DNA from: Candidatus Promineifilum breve
Lineage (GTDB): Bacteria > Chloroflexota > Anaerolineae > Promineifilales > Promineifilaceae
Length of the DNA: 64,000 nucleotides
Direction: 5' to 3'
Assembly (NCBI RefSeq): GCF_900066015.1
Contig: NZ_LN890655.1
Location: forward strand, 3,574,726-3,638,725
Each line of letters begins with the position of its first letter. Position 1 is the stretch's first letter. Shown here piece by piece: positions 53,722 through 61,282 of the stretch. The notes under the pieces were generated by a model, which worked only from the letters and a program-made list of their open reading frames with translations, ran no database searches and had not been told where the DNA came from. A program made the position numbers and the translations under genes.

Positions 53722-55098
53722 ATGGCCCACGCAATAATGACCTTCCCGCCCGATTTTCTCTGGGGCACGGCGACTTCGGCCTATCAGGTTGAGGGCAACA
53801 ACAGCAATAGCGACTGGTTCGCCTGGGAAGCGGCCGACCCCGCCCGCATCAAGGGCGACCTCGGCTGCGGCCCGGCGTCGGATTGGTGGCAGAACGCCGA
53901 GGCCGACCTCGACATCGCCGCCGCGCTGGGCACCAACGCCCATCGCCTGTCGCTGGAATGGAGCCGCATCGAGCCGGAGCCGAGCGTCTTCGATAGCGCC
54001 GCCATCGCCCGCTACCGGGCCATCCTGCAAGCCTGCCACGACCGCGGGCTGGAGCCGATGGTCACGCTGCATCACTTCAGCAACCCCCTGTGGTTGGTGG
54101 AGAAGGGGGATTTCCACAGCGAGATCGTCGTCGAATATTTCCGCCGCTACACGGCCAAGGTCGTGGCCGAACTGGGCGACCTGATCCCCAAGTGGATCAC
54201 CATCAACGAGCCGGTGACTTACGGTGTGCTACGCTATCTGACCCACGACTTTCCCAATCCCGGGCGCGGCGGCTTTGGCGCGTTGTTCGCCGCCATCCAC
54301 AATATGTTGCGCTGCCACGCCGCCGCCTATCACACGATTAAGGAAGCTTATCCGGCGGCGCTGGTGGGCACGGCCAACAATATGCAGGTCTTCGCCGCCC
54401 GGCCGGACGGCAACGCTATCGACCGCCGCTGGGCGAGGATGATCGACCGCCTCTACAACGATAGCTGGCCGGACGCCCTCCATACCGGCCGCTACCGTGG
54501 CCTATGGAGCAGCAAACGCTTCAAGGGGCTGGCCGGCACCTATGACTTCGTGGGCATCAACTATTACACCCGCTTCTATTTGCGTTTCCCGCCGCCGCCG
54601 GGCTTCGTCGATCGCGAATGGGGGCCGGAGGCGCTGGTCAGCGATGGGGCCTATGGCGAAGTCTATGCCCACGGCCTGTACGAGATCATGGAGCGCGTCT
54701 GGCGGCGCTACCAGAAGCCGATCTATATCACTGAGAACGGCCTGCCCGACGCCGCCGACCGCCTGCGGCCCGGCTTCCTGCTCGATCATTTGCGCCAGAT
54801 CTGGCACGCCATCAGCTTCTGCTACCCGATCATGGGCTACTACCACTGGTCACTGGTCGATAATTTCGAGTGGGATCGCGGCTGGACGCAGCGCTTCGGG
54901 CTGGTCGCCGTTGACCCGACGACCCAGGCGCGCGCGTGGCGGCCCAGCGCCCACCTCTATCAAGAGATTTGCCGCAGCTACAGCATCAGCGACGACATGG
55001 CCGCCCGCTATGCGCCGGAGATGTTGGCGGTGATGTGGCCGGGGGAAGAGCAGAGGGCAGAGGCGCAGGGGAGCGGGGGAGCAGGGGAGCAGGGGTGA
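53722..55098 (+). CDS. GH1 family beta-glucosidase-like glycoside hydrolase
   Basis: 458 residues, a TIM barrel retaining glycosidase. FPPDFLWGTATSAYQVEG opens the family. The acid/base is Glu163 in WITINEPVTYG and the nucleophile Glu338 in IYITENGLPD. YYHWSLVDNFEWDRGWTQRFGLV is the conserved C-terminal motif. Length is a little over the usual 440-460. The substrate is a beta-linked sugar, exact type unknown. No signal peptide: cytosolic. The C-terminal AEAQGSGGAGEQG is translated G-rich repeat. A TATAAT lies 6 bases before the ATG. Confidence 0.92.
   Translation: MAHAIMTFPPDFLWGTATSAYQVEGNNSNSDWFAWEAADPARIKGDLGCGPASDWWQNAEADLDIAAALGTNAHRLSLEWSRIEPEPSVFDSAAIARYRAILQACHDRGLEPMVTLHHFSNPLWLVEKGDFHSEIVVEYFRRYTAKVVAELGDLIPKWITINEPVTYGVLRYLTHDFPNPGRGGFGALFAAIHNMLRCHAAAYHTIKEAYPAALVGTANNMQVFAARPDGNAIDRRWARMIDRLYNDSWPDALHTGRYRGLWSSKRFKGLAGTYDFVGINYYTRFYLRFPPPPGFVDREWGPEALVSDGAYGEVYAHGLYEIMERVWRRYQKPIYITENGLPDAADRLRPGFLLDHLRQIWHAISFCYPIMGYYHWSLVDNFEWDRGWTQRFGLVAVDPTTQARAWRPSAHLYQEICRSYSISDDMAARYAPEMLAVMWPGEEQRAEAQGSGGAGEQG
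55063..55097. repeat. G-rich array at the GH1 3' end
   Basis: Encodes the GH1 C-terminal tail, and its AGGGGTG end may act as the Shine-Dalgarno for the next gene. Confidence 0.75.
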
Positions 55099-55103
55099 AG
55101 GGC

Positions 55104-56270
55104 GTGAATCACCATTACGACACGATTGTCCTGGGGCTGGGTGGGCTGGGGAGCGCGGCGCTTTACCGATTGGCTAGGCGGCTGGGTGGCGACGTGCTGG
55201 GGCTGGAGCAGTTTGAGCTGGATCACGGCCGCGGCTCGTCGCAGGATCATTCGCGCATCATCCGCCTGTCCTATCACACGCCGGGCTACGTGGAACTGGC
55301 GAAACAAGCCTACAACGCCTGGGCCGAGGTGGAGGCCGACGCCGGGCAGCAATTGATCTTCAAGACCGGCAGCCTCGATCTGTGGCCGAGCAACCCCGCC
55401 TATCCCATGAGCGACTACACCGGCAGCATGGACGCGTGCGGCGTGGCCTATGAGCGGCTGACGGCGGCCGAGGTGATGCGCCGCTGGCCGCCCTTCACCC
55501 TGCCCGACGACGTGACCGGCATCTACCAGGCCGACGGCGGCATCGCCACGCCCAACCTGAGCAACGCCGCCCATCGCCGGCTGGCCCTGGCGCGTGGCGC
55601 GACCATACGCGACAACGCCCCGGTGACGGCCGTCCGGCCGGTGGGCGATTCGATTGAACTGGTGGCCGGCGGTGAACTGTACCGCTGCCGTCATCTGGTG
55701 GTGGCTGCCGGGGTGTGGTCGAACGACATCCTGGGTTTTTTCGGCCGCCGGCTGCACCTGACGATCACCCAGGAGCAGGTGACCTATTACGCCACGCCCC
55801 ATGCCGCTGATTTCGCGCCCGACCGCTTTCCGGTGTGGATCTGGATGGACGAGCCGGCGTTCTATGGCTTTCCCGTCTTTGGCGAGCCGGGGCCGAAGAT
55901 GGCCCAGGACGTGGGCGGCGAGCGGGTGACGCCACAGACCCGCACCTTCGAGCCGAACGCGGCGACGTTGGCCCGCACCGAGGCGTTCCTGGCCGGCCAC
56001 ATCCCGACGATGTTGGGCGAACGGCTCTATACCAAGACCTGCCTCTACGACCTGCCGCCGGATCGCAACTTCGTCCTGTGTACCCTGCCGGAGCAGCCCA
56101 ACGTTTCCATCGCTATCGGCGCGGGGCACGGCTACAAGTTCGCCGCGCTCATCGGCAAGATATTGAGCGAGTTGGCGCTGGATGGGCGGACGGCATGCGA
56201 CATCAGCCCGTTCCATATCGATCGGCCGATCTTGTTAGAAGAAGACCCGGTGTTGAATTTTATGTGCTGA
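55104..56270 (+). CDS. N-methyl-L-tryptophan oxidase / monomeric sarcosine oxidase-type flavoprotein
   Basis: 388 residues from GTG 55104. DTIVLGLGGLGSAALYRLARRLGG is the FAD site, GSSQDHSRIIRLSYHTPGYVELAKQAYNAW is specific to the MSOX/SolA family, and Cys313 in KTCLYDLPPDRNFVL is the position of covalent flavin attachment. These enzymes oxidatively demethylate sarcosine, N-methyltryptophan or similar secondary amines, giving formaldehyde and H2O2. The gene is 5 bases after the GH1 stop; a GTG at 55095 overlaps that stop. It is near the creatininase-family and MttB genes. Confidence 0.88.
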   Translation: MNHHYDTIVLGLGGLGSAALYRLARRLGGDVLGLEQFELDHGRGSSQDHSRIIRLSYHTPGYVELAKQAYNAWAEVEADAGQQLIFKTGSLDLWPSNPAYPMSDYTGSMDACGVAYERLTAAEVMRRWPPFTLPDDVTGIYQADGGIATPNLSNAAHRRLALARGATIRDNAPVTAVRPVGDSIELVAGGELYRCRHLVVAAGVWSNDILGFFGRRLHLTITQEQVTYYATPHAADFAPDRFPVWIWMDEPAFYGFPVFGEPGPKMAQDVGGERVTPQTRTFEPNAATLARTEAFLAGHIPTMLGERLYTKTCLYDLPPDRNFVLCTLPEQPNVSIAIGAGHGYKFAALIGKILSELALDGRTACDISPFHIDRPILLEEDPVLNFMC

Positions 56271-56361
56271 GTAGGGGTCCTTCAGTCTCATAACTGCACC
56301 ATCCGCTCAAAATCTGATACAATTATTCAAAGAGGTTTGAGCTACTGTAAAGGGTAAAACA

Positions 56362-56679
56362 ATGGATTCGGATTTAGCGACAAACCGAGACTACGAGCAA
56401 GCGATTGTGGAAATCGTTCGCGTCTTGCCACCAAGTCGTGCCGAGCAATTATTTGACTTTGCGCGGTTCCTGGAAGCACAAATCCTGTCTGAGGAATTAT
56501 TATTAGAGGAAAGTTCCGGGGAACTTGAAGCTGATAATGCTCGATGGGATGCGCTTCTGGAGAGCGACGAAGGGCAGCTAATTCTGGAGAATCTGGCGCA
56601 CGAAGCTCTAGTTGAACATCGCGCAGGTCGCACCAAACCGATGATCTCCAACAGTGAAGGTCGCCTTGCGCCGGAATGA
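56362..56679 (+). CDS. antitoxin-like small acidic protein
   Basis: 105 residues. The pattern VRVLPPSRAEQLFDFARFLEAQ, an acidic middle, and RWDALLESDEGQLILENLAHEALVEHRAGRTKPM are typical of small antitoxin-like proteins encoded upstream of RelE-type toxins in Chloroflexota and cyanobacteria. A TACAAT lies about 48 bases upstream. The base composition is AT-richer than its neighbours, which fits recent acquisition. The stop overlaps the start of a broken toxin reading frame (ATGA). Confidence 0.7.
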   Translation: MDSDLATNRDYEQAIVEIVRVLPPSRAEQLFDFARFLEAQILSEELLLEESSGELEADNARWDALLESDEGQLILENLAHEALVEHRAGRTKPMISNSEGRLAPE

Positions 56680-56732
56680 AATCCCTTACGACGCCACAGT
56701 TTAAGTATGCTCGCTTGCTTAAGCAGCTTTAG
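56676..56732 (+). pseudogene. truncated RelE-type toxin
   Basis: The reading frame MKSLTTPQF is like the first residues of RelE/HigB-type toxins paired with such antitoxins, but it diverges at residue 10 and stops after 18 residues. ATG is coupled to the antitoxin stop. The rest of the toxin is missing, and the creatininase-family gene reaches into this region from the other side. Confidence 0.5.
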
Positions 56733-58200
56733 TCGTGGTTCCCCATAAGCCGAAACCCGCCACCCGCCGCTCCTCCCGCCGCCGGTGTTGCTCATGTATC
56801 TCGCGCACGTGGGCGACCTTTTCGGCGATGGCCGCGTCGAGCCACAAACGGCCGTGCTCGGCCGTCGCCAGACTGCCCGCGCCATAGGCCCCAGTAGCCG
56901 TGTCGTCGTCCCACGGTGGGTTAGCCACCAGCGCCCCGCCCTCGATCCAATCCATATAGTAGCTCTCCGTGGCGACAAAATCCGTCTCGTCCACCACGCG
57001 CTCCATGTGGGTCAGATCGGACCGCAGGGCCAGGATCATCGCCGTCTCCAGCTCCCCGGCGTGGCCCATGCCGCCGCGGCCGGACAGGCGCGTGGACATG
57101 AGCACCGGCCCGGCGATATGGCCGTTGGTGTGCAGCCAGGCCGTGGCGCAAAAAATGCGGCGGTGGCGCTCCCCGGCGTATTTGATGACGTTGACCAGGA
57201 ACGAGCAGTTGCCGCCGTGGCCGCTCATCAGGTATAGCTTGCGAAAACCACGCCCCACCAGCGTATCGACCACGGCCAGCCAGAAATCCTCGAACGCCCG
57301 GCCACCGACGTTGAGCGTCCCGGCAAAGGACGAGCGGTGGGTGCTGGCTCCATAGGGGAAGGGGGGCAGACAGATGGCCTCTTCCGGGGCGGCCATCTCC
57401 GCGCCGTGGCCGATGGCCCCGATGATCAGCGTGTCGGTGCTGAGCGGCAGGTGGTAGCCGTGCTGTTCGGTGTGGCCGATGGGGATGAGGACGCACTTGT
57501 CGCGGTCGGCGTCGTCCGGTAGTGGAGCAGACCCTCTCCCCAGCCCTCTCCCGGGGGGAGAGGGAGCCGGATCCCCCTCCCTTTGGGAGGGGTTAGGGGA
57601 GGGCGCGGTGGCTCGCAATTGATTCTCATGCCCCTGAATGGCAGACCCTCTCCCCACCCCTCTCCCGGGGGGAGAGGGAGCCGGATCCCCTTCCCTTTGG
57701 GAGGGGTTAGGGGAGGGCGCGGCGGCTCGCAATTGATTCTCATGCCCCTGAATGGCAGACCCTCTCCCCAGCCCTCTCCCGGGGGGAGAGGGAGCCTGAT
57801 CCCCCTCCCTTTGGGAGGGGTTAGGGGAGGGCGCGGTGGCCCGCAGTTGGCTCTCATGCCACTGGACAAGCCCCCGCGCTCCCAGCCCCAACTCCAAGCC
57901 CTGTGGCTGCAAGGCATACACCCGGCTGAACCCGTCATCTTGCAGACTATCCAGCAAATTAGACACCATTTTGGCAAATGGATCGCCGGCGTCTCGCCGG
58001 CCATCGGCCACCGCCAACCCACTCCCCGGCCACCCATAAGGGATAGCCGGCAGCAATCCAGCCCGCGCCGGATCGCCCAACGCCTCGGCCAACTTGCCCA
58101 GGTCATACCCCTCGCCGATAGGGATCACCAGCGGCGTATCCCGCCGCAACGCGGCCACTTCCGGCCAGGTCAGTTCATCGTAGGGGAAGAAGTGGGTCAT
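56719..58200 (-). CDS. creatininase-family protein with a degenerate N-terminal half and a repeat linker
   Basis: 493 residues, about twice the usual 240-270. The C-terminal part (about 225-480) is a full creatininase-like amidohydrolase: CVLIPIGHTEQHGYHLPLSTDTLI, PFPYGASTHRSSFAGTLNVGG, LMSGHGGNCSFLVN. The N-terminal part (about 1-108) looks like a second, degraded copy (LVIPIGEGYDL, LLPAIPYGW, SLQDDGFSRVYALQPQG) with the metal His/Glu lost. Between them are three 38-residue units (about 110-223) encoded by a 114-bp tandem repeat. Substrate is unknown (family: creatinine, formamide intermediates, others). ATG 58200 overlaps the M20 stop. Confidence 0.78.
   Translation of the reverse strand: MTHFFPYDELTWPEVAALRRDTPLVIPIGEGYDLGKLAEALGDPARAGLLPAIPYGWPGSGLAVADGRRDAGDPFAKMVSNLLDSLQDDGFSRVYALQPQGLELGLGARGLVQWHESQLRATAPSPNPSQREGDQAPSPPGRGLGRGSAIQGHENQLRAAAPSPNPSQREGDPAPSPPGRGVGRGSAIQGHENQLRATAPSPNPSQREGDPAPSPPGRGLGRGSAPLPDDADRDKCVLIPIGHTEQHGYHLPLSTDTLIIGAIGHGAEMAAPEEAICLPPFPYGASTHRSSFAGTLNVGGRAFEDFWLAVVDTLVGRGFRKLYLMSGHGGNCSFLVNVIKYAGERHRRIFCATAWLHTNGHIAGPVLMSTRLSGRGGMGHAGELETAMILALRSDLTHMERVVDETDFVATESYYMDWIEGGALVANPPWDDDTATGAYGAGSLATAEHGRLWLDAAIAEKVAHVREIHEQHRRREERRVAGFGLWGTTTKAA
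57531..57872. repeat. 114-bp tandem repeat, three in-frame copies
   Basis: Period exactly 114 bp (starts at 57531, 57645, 57759), over 90% identical. Each contains a CCCTCTCCC...GGGAGAGGG palindrome. Encodes APSPNPSQREG...PGRGLGRG. Period divisible by 3. Confidence 0.85.
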
Positions 58201-59630
58201 TGGGCCTGTTTCTCCAGTTCGCCCAGCGCTTCGGCCGAGCCATCGACATTCAACCACGCCGGCAGACCGTATGGTTGCTTTTGTTCGGGCGGCAAGGGGG
58301 ACACGTAGGTATAGCCTGCCCGGCGCTTCTCGAAATCGGCGCGGGCCGCCGCGCACAGTTTCTCATCCGTCAGCACGTCGAGCGCGGCAATCGCCAACAC
58401 CCTGGCCGCCGTCAGCGCGCCCTTCAAGCCAATGGACATCCCGCCGCAGGCCGTCACCGGCCAGGTATGCAAGGCGATGTTGAGCGGAAATGTGGGCATC
58501 ACAATCCCCATCGTCGGCGTATTCCAACTCGCCTCGGCCACGTCGGACGAACCGCCGACAGTCCGGTTGGTTTGCAGCGGGAAAATAGTTGTTGCCAAAC
58601 CCTTTTCGGGCAGGCCCATTTGTTGTTGGATTTTGCGGGCGAAGGCTTGCTCCTCCTCGCTCCAGGCGGGTGGGCCGACGCGCTCCAGAACAGACTGCAT
58701 GTGCTCGGCCAGCGGCGTGTTGGGCAGCAGGTCATGCAGGCCGTAATAGAGGTTGACGACTGCCCTGGTCTGGGTCGCCATCGCCGCGCCGTCGGCGATT
58801 TGTTTGACCCATTCCGTCGTGGCGACGACCCGCGCCCGATCCTCGTCGCGTACCACCAGCCACATCCGGGCATAGTCGACGACGACGTTGGGAGCCATCC
58901 CGGCCGCTTCATAGACGTAATGAGTGCGCGCCGTCGGTTCCAGGTGTTCGCGCATCAAGTTCAGGCCGTGGGCGGCCAGTTCCATGGCGTGCAGCGCCGA
59001 GCGTCCCTTCCACGGCTCAAGACCGGCGTGGGCCGCGTGGCCGTGGAACTCGATCCTCATTTTGTTGACGGCCGCCATGCGCACGTTGATTACCCCGGCG
59101 ATGGGGGCGGGGTGCCAATGGAAACAGGCGTCCAGATCATCGAACAGGCCTTCGCGGGCCATGTAAGCTTTGGCCCCTTCGGTTTCCTCGGCCGCCGCGC
59201 CATAGACGCGCAGGACGCCGGGGACGTTATGCTTTTCCATCACCTGTTTGACGGCGATGGCCGCGCCGGTGAGGGCTGCCCCCAATAGATTATGCCCGCA
59301 GCCGTGGCCGCTACTCTTGCCGTCGGCGCGGGCTTCCTGGCGCGGCCCGGCGGCGTTGCCCAGACCGGGCAGCGCGTCGTACTCCGGTAGAAAGCCGATG
59401 ATTGGCCCATTCCCCTGCCGCCACTCAGCGACAAAGGCCGTGGGCACACCGGCCGTGCCGGTGCTGGTGATCGTGAAGCCGGCGGCGGACAACTCGCGGG
59501 TATGGACGGCGGCCGATTCAACCTCTTCCAGCCCGATCTCGGCCAGTTCCCAAACCTCGGAGGCAATGCGCCCAATGACCGCGGCCGTGGACTCGACGGC
59601 CTGAAAAACTTTGCTGTCGTCGATGTTCAT
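58197..59630 (-). CDS. M20-family amidohydrolase (AbgB-like)
   Basis: 477 residues. GHGCGHNLLGAALTGAAIAVK carries metal ligands, AAAEETEGAKAYM the catalytic Glu region, and EFHGHAAHAGLEPWKGRSALHAMEL the dimerisation domain loop, as in AbgB and indole-acetyl-amino acid hydrolases. It should cleave an amide bond such as p-aminobenzoyl-glutamate or N-acyl amino acids. The start at 59630 has GGAGAG 5 bases upstream; a longer frame to 59699 lacks one. Its TGA overlaps the creatininase-family ATG, so the two are translated together. Confidence 0.88.
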   Translation of the reverse strand: MNIDDSKVFQAVESTAAVIGRIASEVWELAEIGLEEVESAAVHTRELSAAGFTITSTGTAGVPTAFVAEWRQGNGPIIGFLPEYDALPGLGNAAGPRQEARADGKSSGHGCGHNLLGAALTGAAIAVKQVMEKHNVPGVLRVYGAAAEETEGAKAYMAREGLFDDLDACFHWHPAPIAGVINVRMAAVNKMRIEFHGHAAHAGLEPWKGRSALHAMELAAHGLNLMREHLEPTARTHYVYEAAGMAPNVVVDYARMWLVVRDEDRARVVATTEWVKQIADGAAMATQTRAVVNLYYGLHDLLPNTPLAEHMQSVLERVGPPAWSEEEQAFARKIQQQMGLPEKGLATTIFPLQTNRTVGGSSDVAEASWNTPTMGIVMPTFPLNIALHTWPVTACGGMSIGLKGALTAARVLAIAALDVLTDEKLCAAARADFEKRRAGYTYVSPLPPEQKQPYGLPAWLNVDGSAEALGELEKQAQ

Positions 59631-59711
59631 TGATCTCTCCATCGGCAATCCGACCTTACCACGCCTTAGCTGGATCAAATTATGTTCTAATGCGCCCATC
59701 CTGTAAATCGC

Positions 59712-61235
59712 TCACTCATAAAGCCGCGCCCCGCTCAATTCTCGTTCTCGCCGGGCTACGTAATCGTCCAGCGCTTCGGCAATAGACGCGTCCAGCGGCG
59801 GCTGCTCATAGTGGGCCAACATCTCCTTCCAGATACGGTTGGCGCGGGTGGCGGCATCCTCACCGCCGGCCAGCGCCCACGTCTCGTAGCCCAGGCGGTC
59901 GGACAGCGAGGTGGCGTAGAAGGCGTCGCGGTAGCGCTCCTGCGTATGGCTCGTGCCCAGATGGTGGCCGCCCGGCCCGACTTCGGCAATGGCCGCCAGC
60001 GCCAGCGACGGCTCATCAACGGCAAAACCCTCCAGAAAGTGGCGGAACATCGCCAGATTCTCCAGGTCGATAACGAACTTTTCGAACGAGACGGTCAACC
60101 CGCCGTCCATCCAGCCGGCGGCGTGCATGATCAGGTTCGTATGGGCCAACACCGCCGGCCACAATGACCACAGCGATTCATAGGTCGCCTGGGCATCGGC
60201 CGCCTTGCTGCCCGTCAGCCCGCCGCTGCCGCGATAGGGCAGGCCGTAGCGCCGCGCCAGTTGCCCGCCGACCAGCGCCGCCCACGCTCCCTCCGGCGTG
60301 CCGAAGGCCGGGCTGCCGTTGCGCAGATCGATGTTGGTGGTGAAGCCGCCATAGATGACCGGCGCGCCCGGCCGCACCAGTTGGGTCAAGGCCACCCCGG
60401 CCAGCACCTCGGCATTCTGCTGGGCCAAGGCGGCGGCCATCGTCACCGGACTCATCGCCCCGGCCAGGATGAAGGGGGTGATGAACGTCACCTGTCCGGC
60501 GCGGGCATAGGTGATCAATCCGCCCAGCATCCGCTCATCATAGCGCAGCGGGCTGTTGACGTTGATCACGTCGCCGGTCACCGGGTCGCCGTCGAGCGCG
60601 CCATAGACCAATTGCATCATCGCCAGCGTGTCGGCGGTGATGACGCGGCCGTGGGCGCCTTCCATGACGACCTTGTCGGTCAGCGTCAGCCCGGCGCGGA
60701 CGCGGTGCAGGTGGCGGACGTTGACCGGCACGTCCTGGGCCGTCACCTGCTCCCAGGCGGCGAAATGCAGGGCGTGGCAGGCTTGCGACAGCTTGAGGAG
60801 ATTCGCATAGTCAGTTGATGAGCCGATTCGCCGCCCCCGGTCAAGGTCAGCCACGTAGACCATGCCGCCGCACGGGCTAAAGGCGATGCCGTCCCCACCG
60901 ATAACCACGTCGTGGGCCGGGTGGCGCGCCCGCCAACGGAAAGACGACGGCGCGGACGACAACGCCGCCAGCACCAGCCCCCGGTCGAGCCAAACGTGGC
61001 GCGCCTTTCGATCTACTTTGGCCCCGGCCTGCTGCCAGATGTCGAGCGCCTCGTCGTCGAGGAAATCCACCCCCACGTTTTCCAGAATGTCGAGCGAAGC
61101 CAGATGGATGCGCTCCAGCGCGTCGGGGTCGAGCCAGTCGTAGGGCGGGCGGGGGTTGCGGAGATTGCGGAAGGGCATGTCCAGCAGGGGTAGCTTGGGC
61201 ATGGTGCGCGGCAGGCGGGGGCGTTGTCGGGACAT
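59712..61235 (-). CDS. MttB-superfamily (non-pyrrolysine) methyltransferase-like protein, second copy
   Basis: 507 residues. PDALERIHLASLDILENVGVDFLDDEALDIWQQAG opens an MttB fold. LVRPGAPVIYGGFTTNIDLRNGSPAFGTPEG and LTGSKAADAQATYESLWSLWPAVLAHTNLIMHAAGWMDGG parallel the other MttB in this window. No in-frame TAG, so no pyrrolysine. Substrate unknown; the neighbouring M20 and creatininase-family genes suggest an amide-derived methylated amine. On the minus strand TATAAT lies 6 bases before ATG 61235, so it may be leaderless. A hairpin lies just upstream. Confidence 0.87.
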   Translation of the reverse strand: MSRQRPRLPRTMPKLPLLDMPFRNLRNPRPPYDWLDPDALERIHLASLDILENVGVDFLDDEALDIWQQAGAKVDRKARHVWLDRGLVLAALSSAPSSFRWRARHPAHDVVIGGDGIAFSPCGGMVYVADLDRGRRIGSSTDYANLLKLSQACHALHFAAWEQVTAQDVPVNVRHLHRVRAGLTLTDKVVMEGAHGRVITADTLAMMQLVYGALDGDPVTGDVINVNSPLRYDERMLGGLITYARAGQVTFITPFILAGAMSPVTMAAALAQQNAEVLAGVALTQLVRPGAPVIYGGFTTNIDLRNGSPAFGTPEGAWAALVGGQLARRYGLPYRGSGGLTGSKAADAQATYESLWSLWPAVLAHTNLIMHAAGWMDGGLTVSFEKFVIDLENLAMFRHFLEGFAVDEPSLALAAIAEVGPGGHHLGTSHTQERYRDAFYATSLSDRLGYETWALAGGEDAATRANRIWKEMLAHYEQPPLDASIAEALDDYVARRERELSGARLYE

Positions 61236-61253
61236 GGGTGGATTATAGTGACT

Positions 61254-61282
61254 GTAGCGGCGGAACTGGAAGTTCCGCCTAC
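61254..61282. repeat. hairpin at the S9 peptidase stop, same family as 1246-1304
   Basis: GTAG..CGGAACT-GGA-AGTTCCG..CTAC. The S9 gene's stop codon is within it, and it lies 7 bases upstream of the mttB TATAAT. It could end the S9 transcript or be a dispersed palindrome. Confidence 0.55.

Noticed and set aside
57531-57872. 114-bp repeats considered as a CRISPR array
   Set aside because: No spacers. The repeat is coding in frame and belongs to a known style of palindromic low-complexity repeat.
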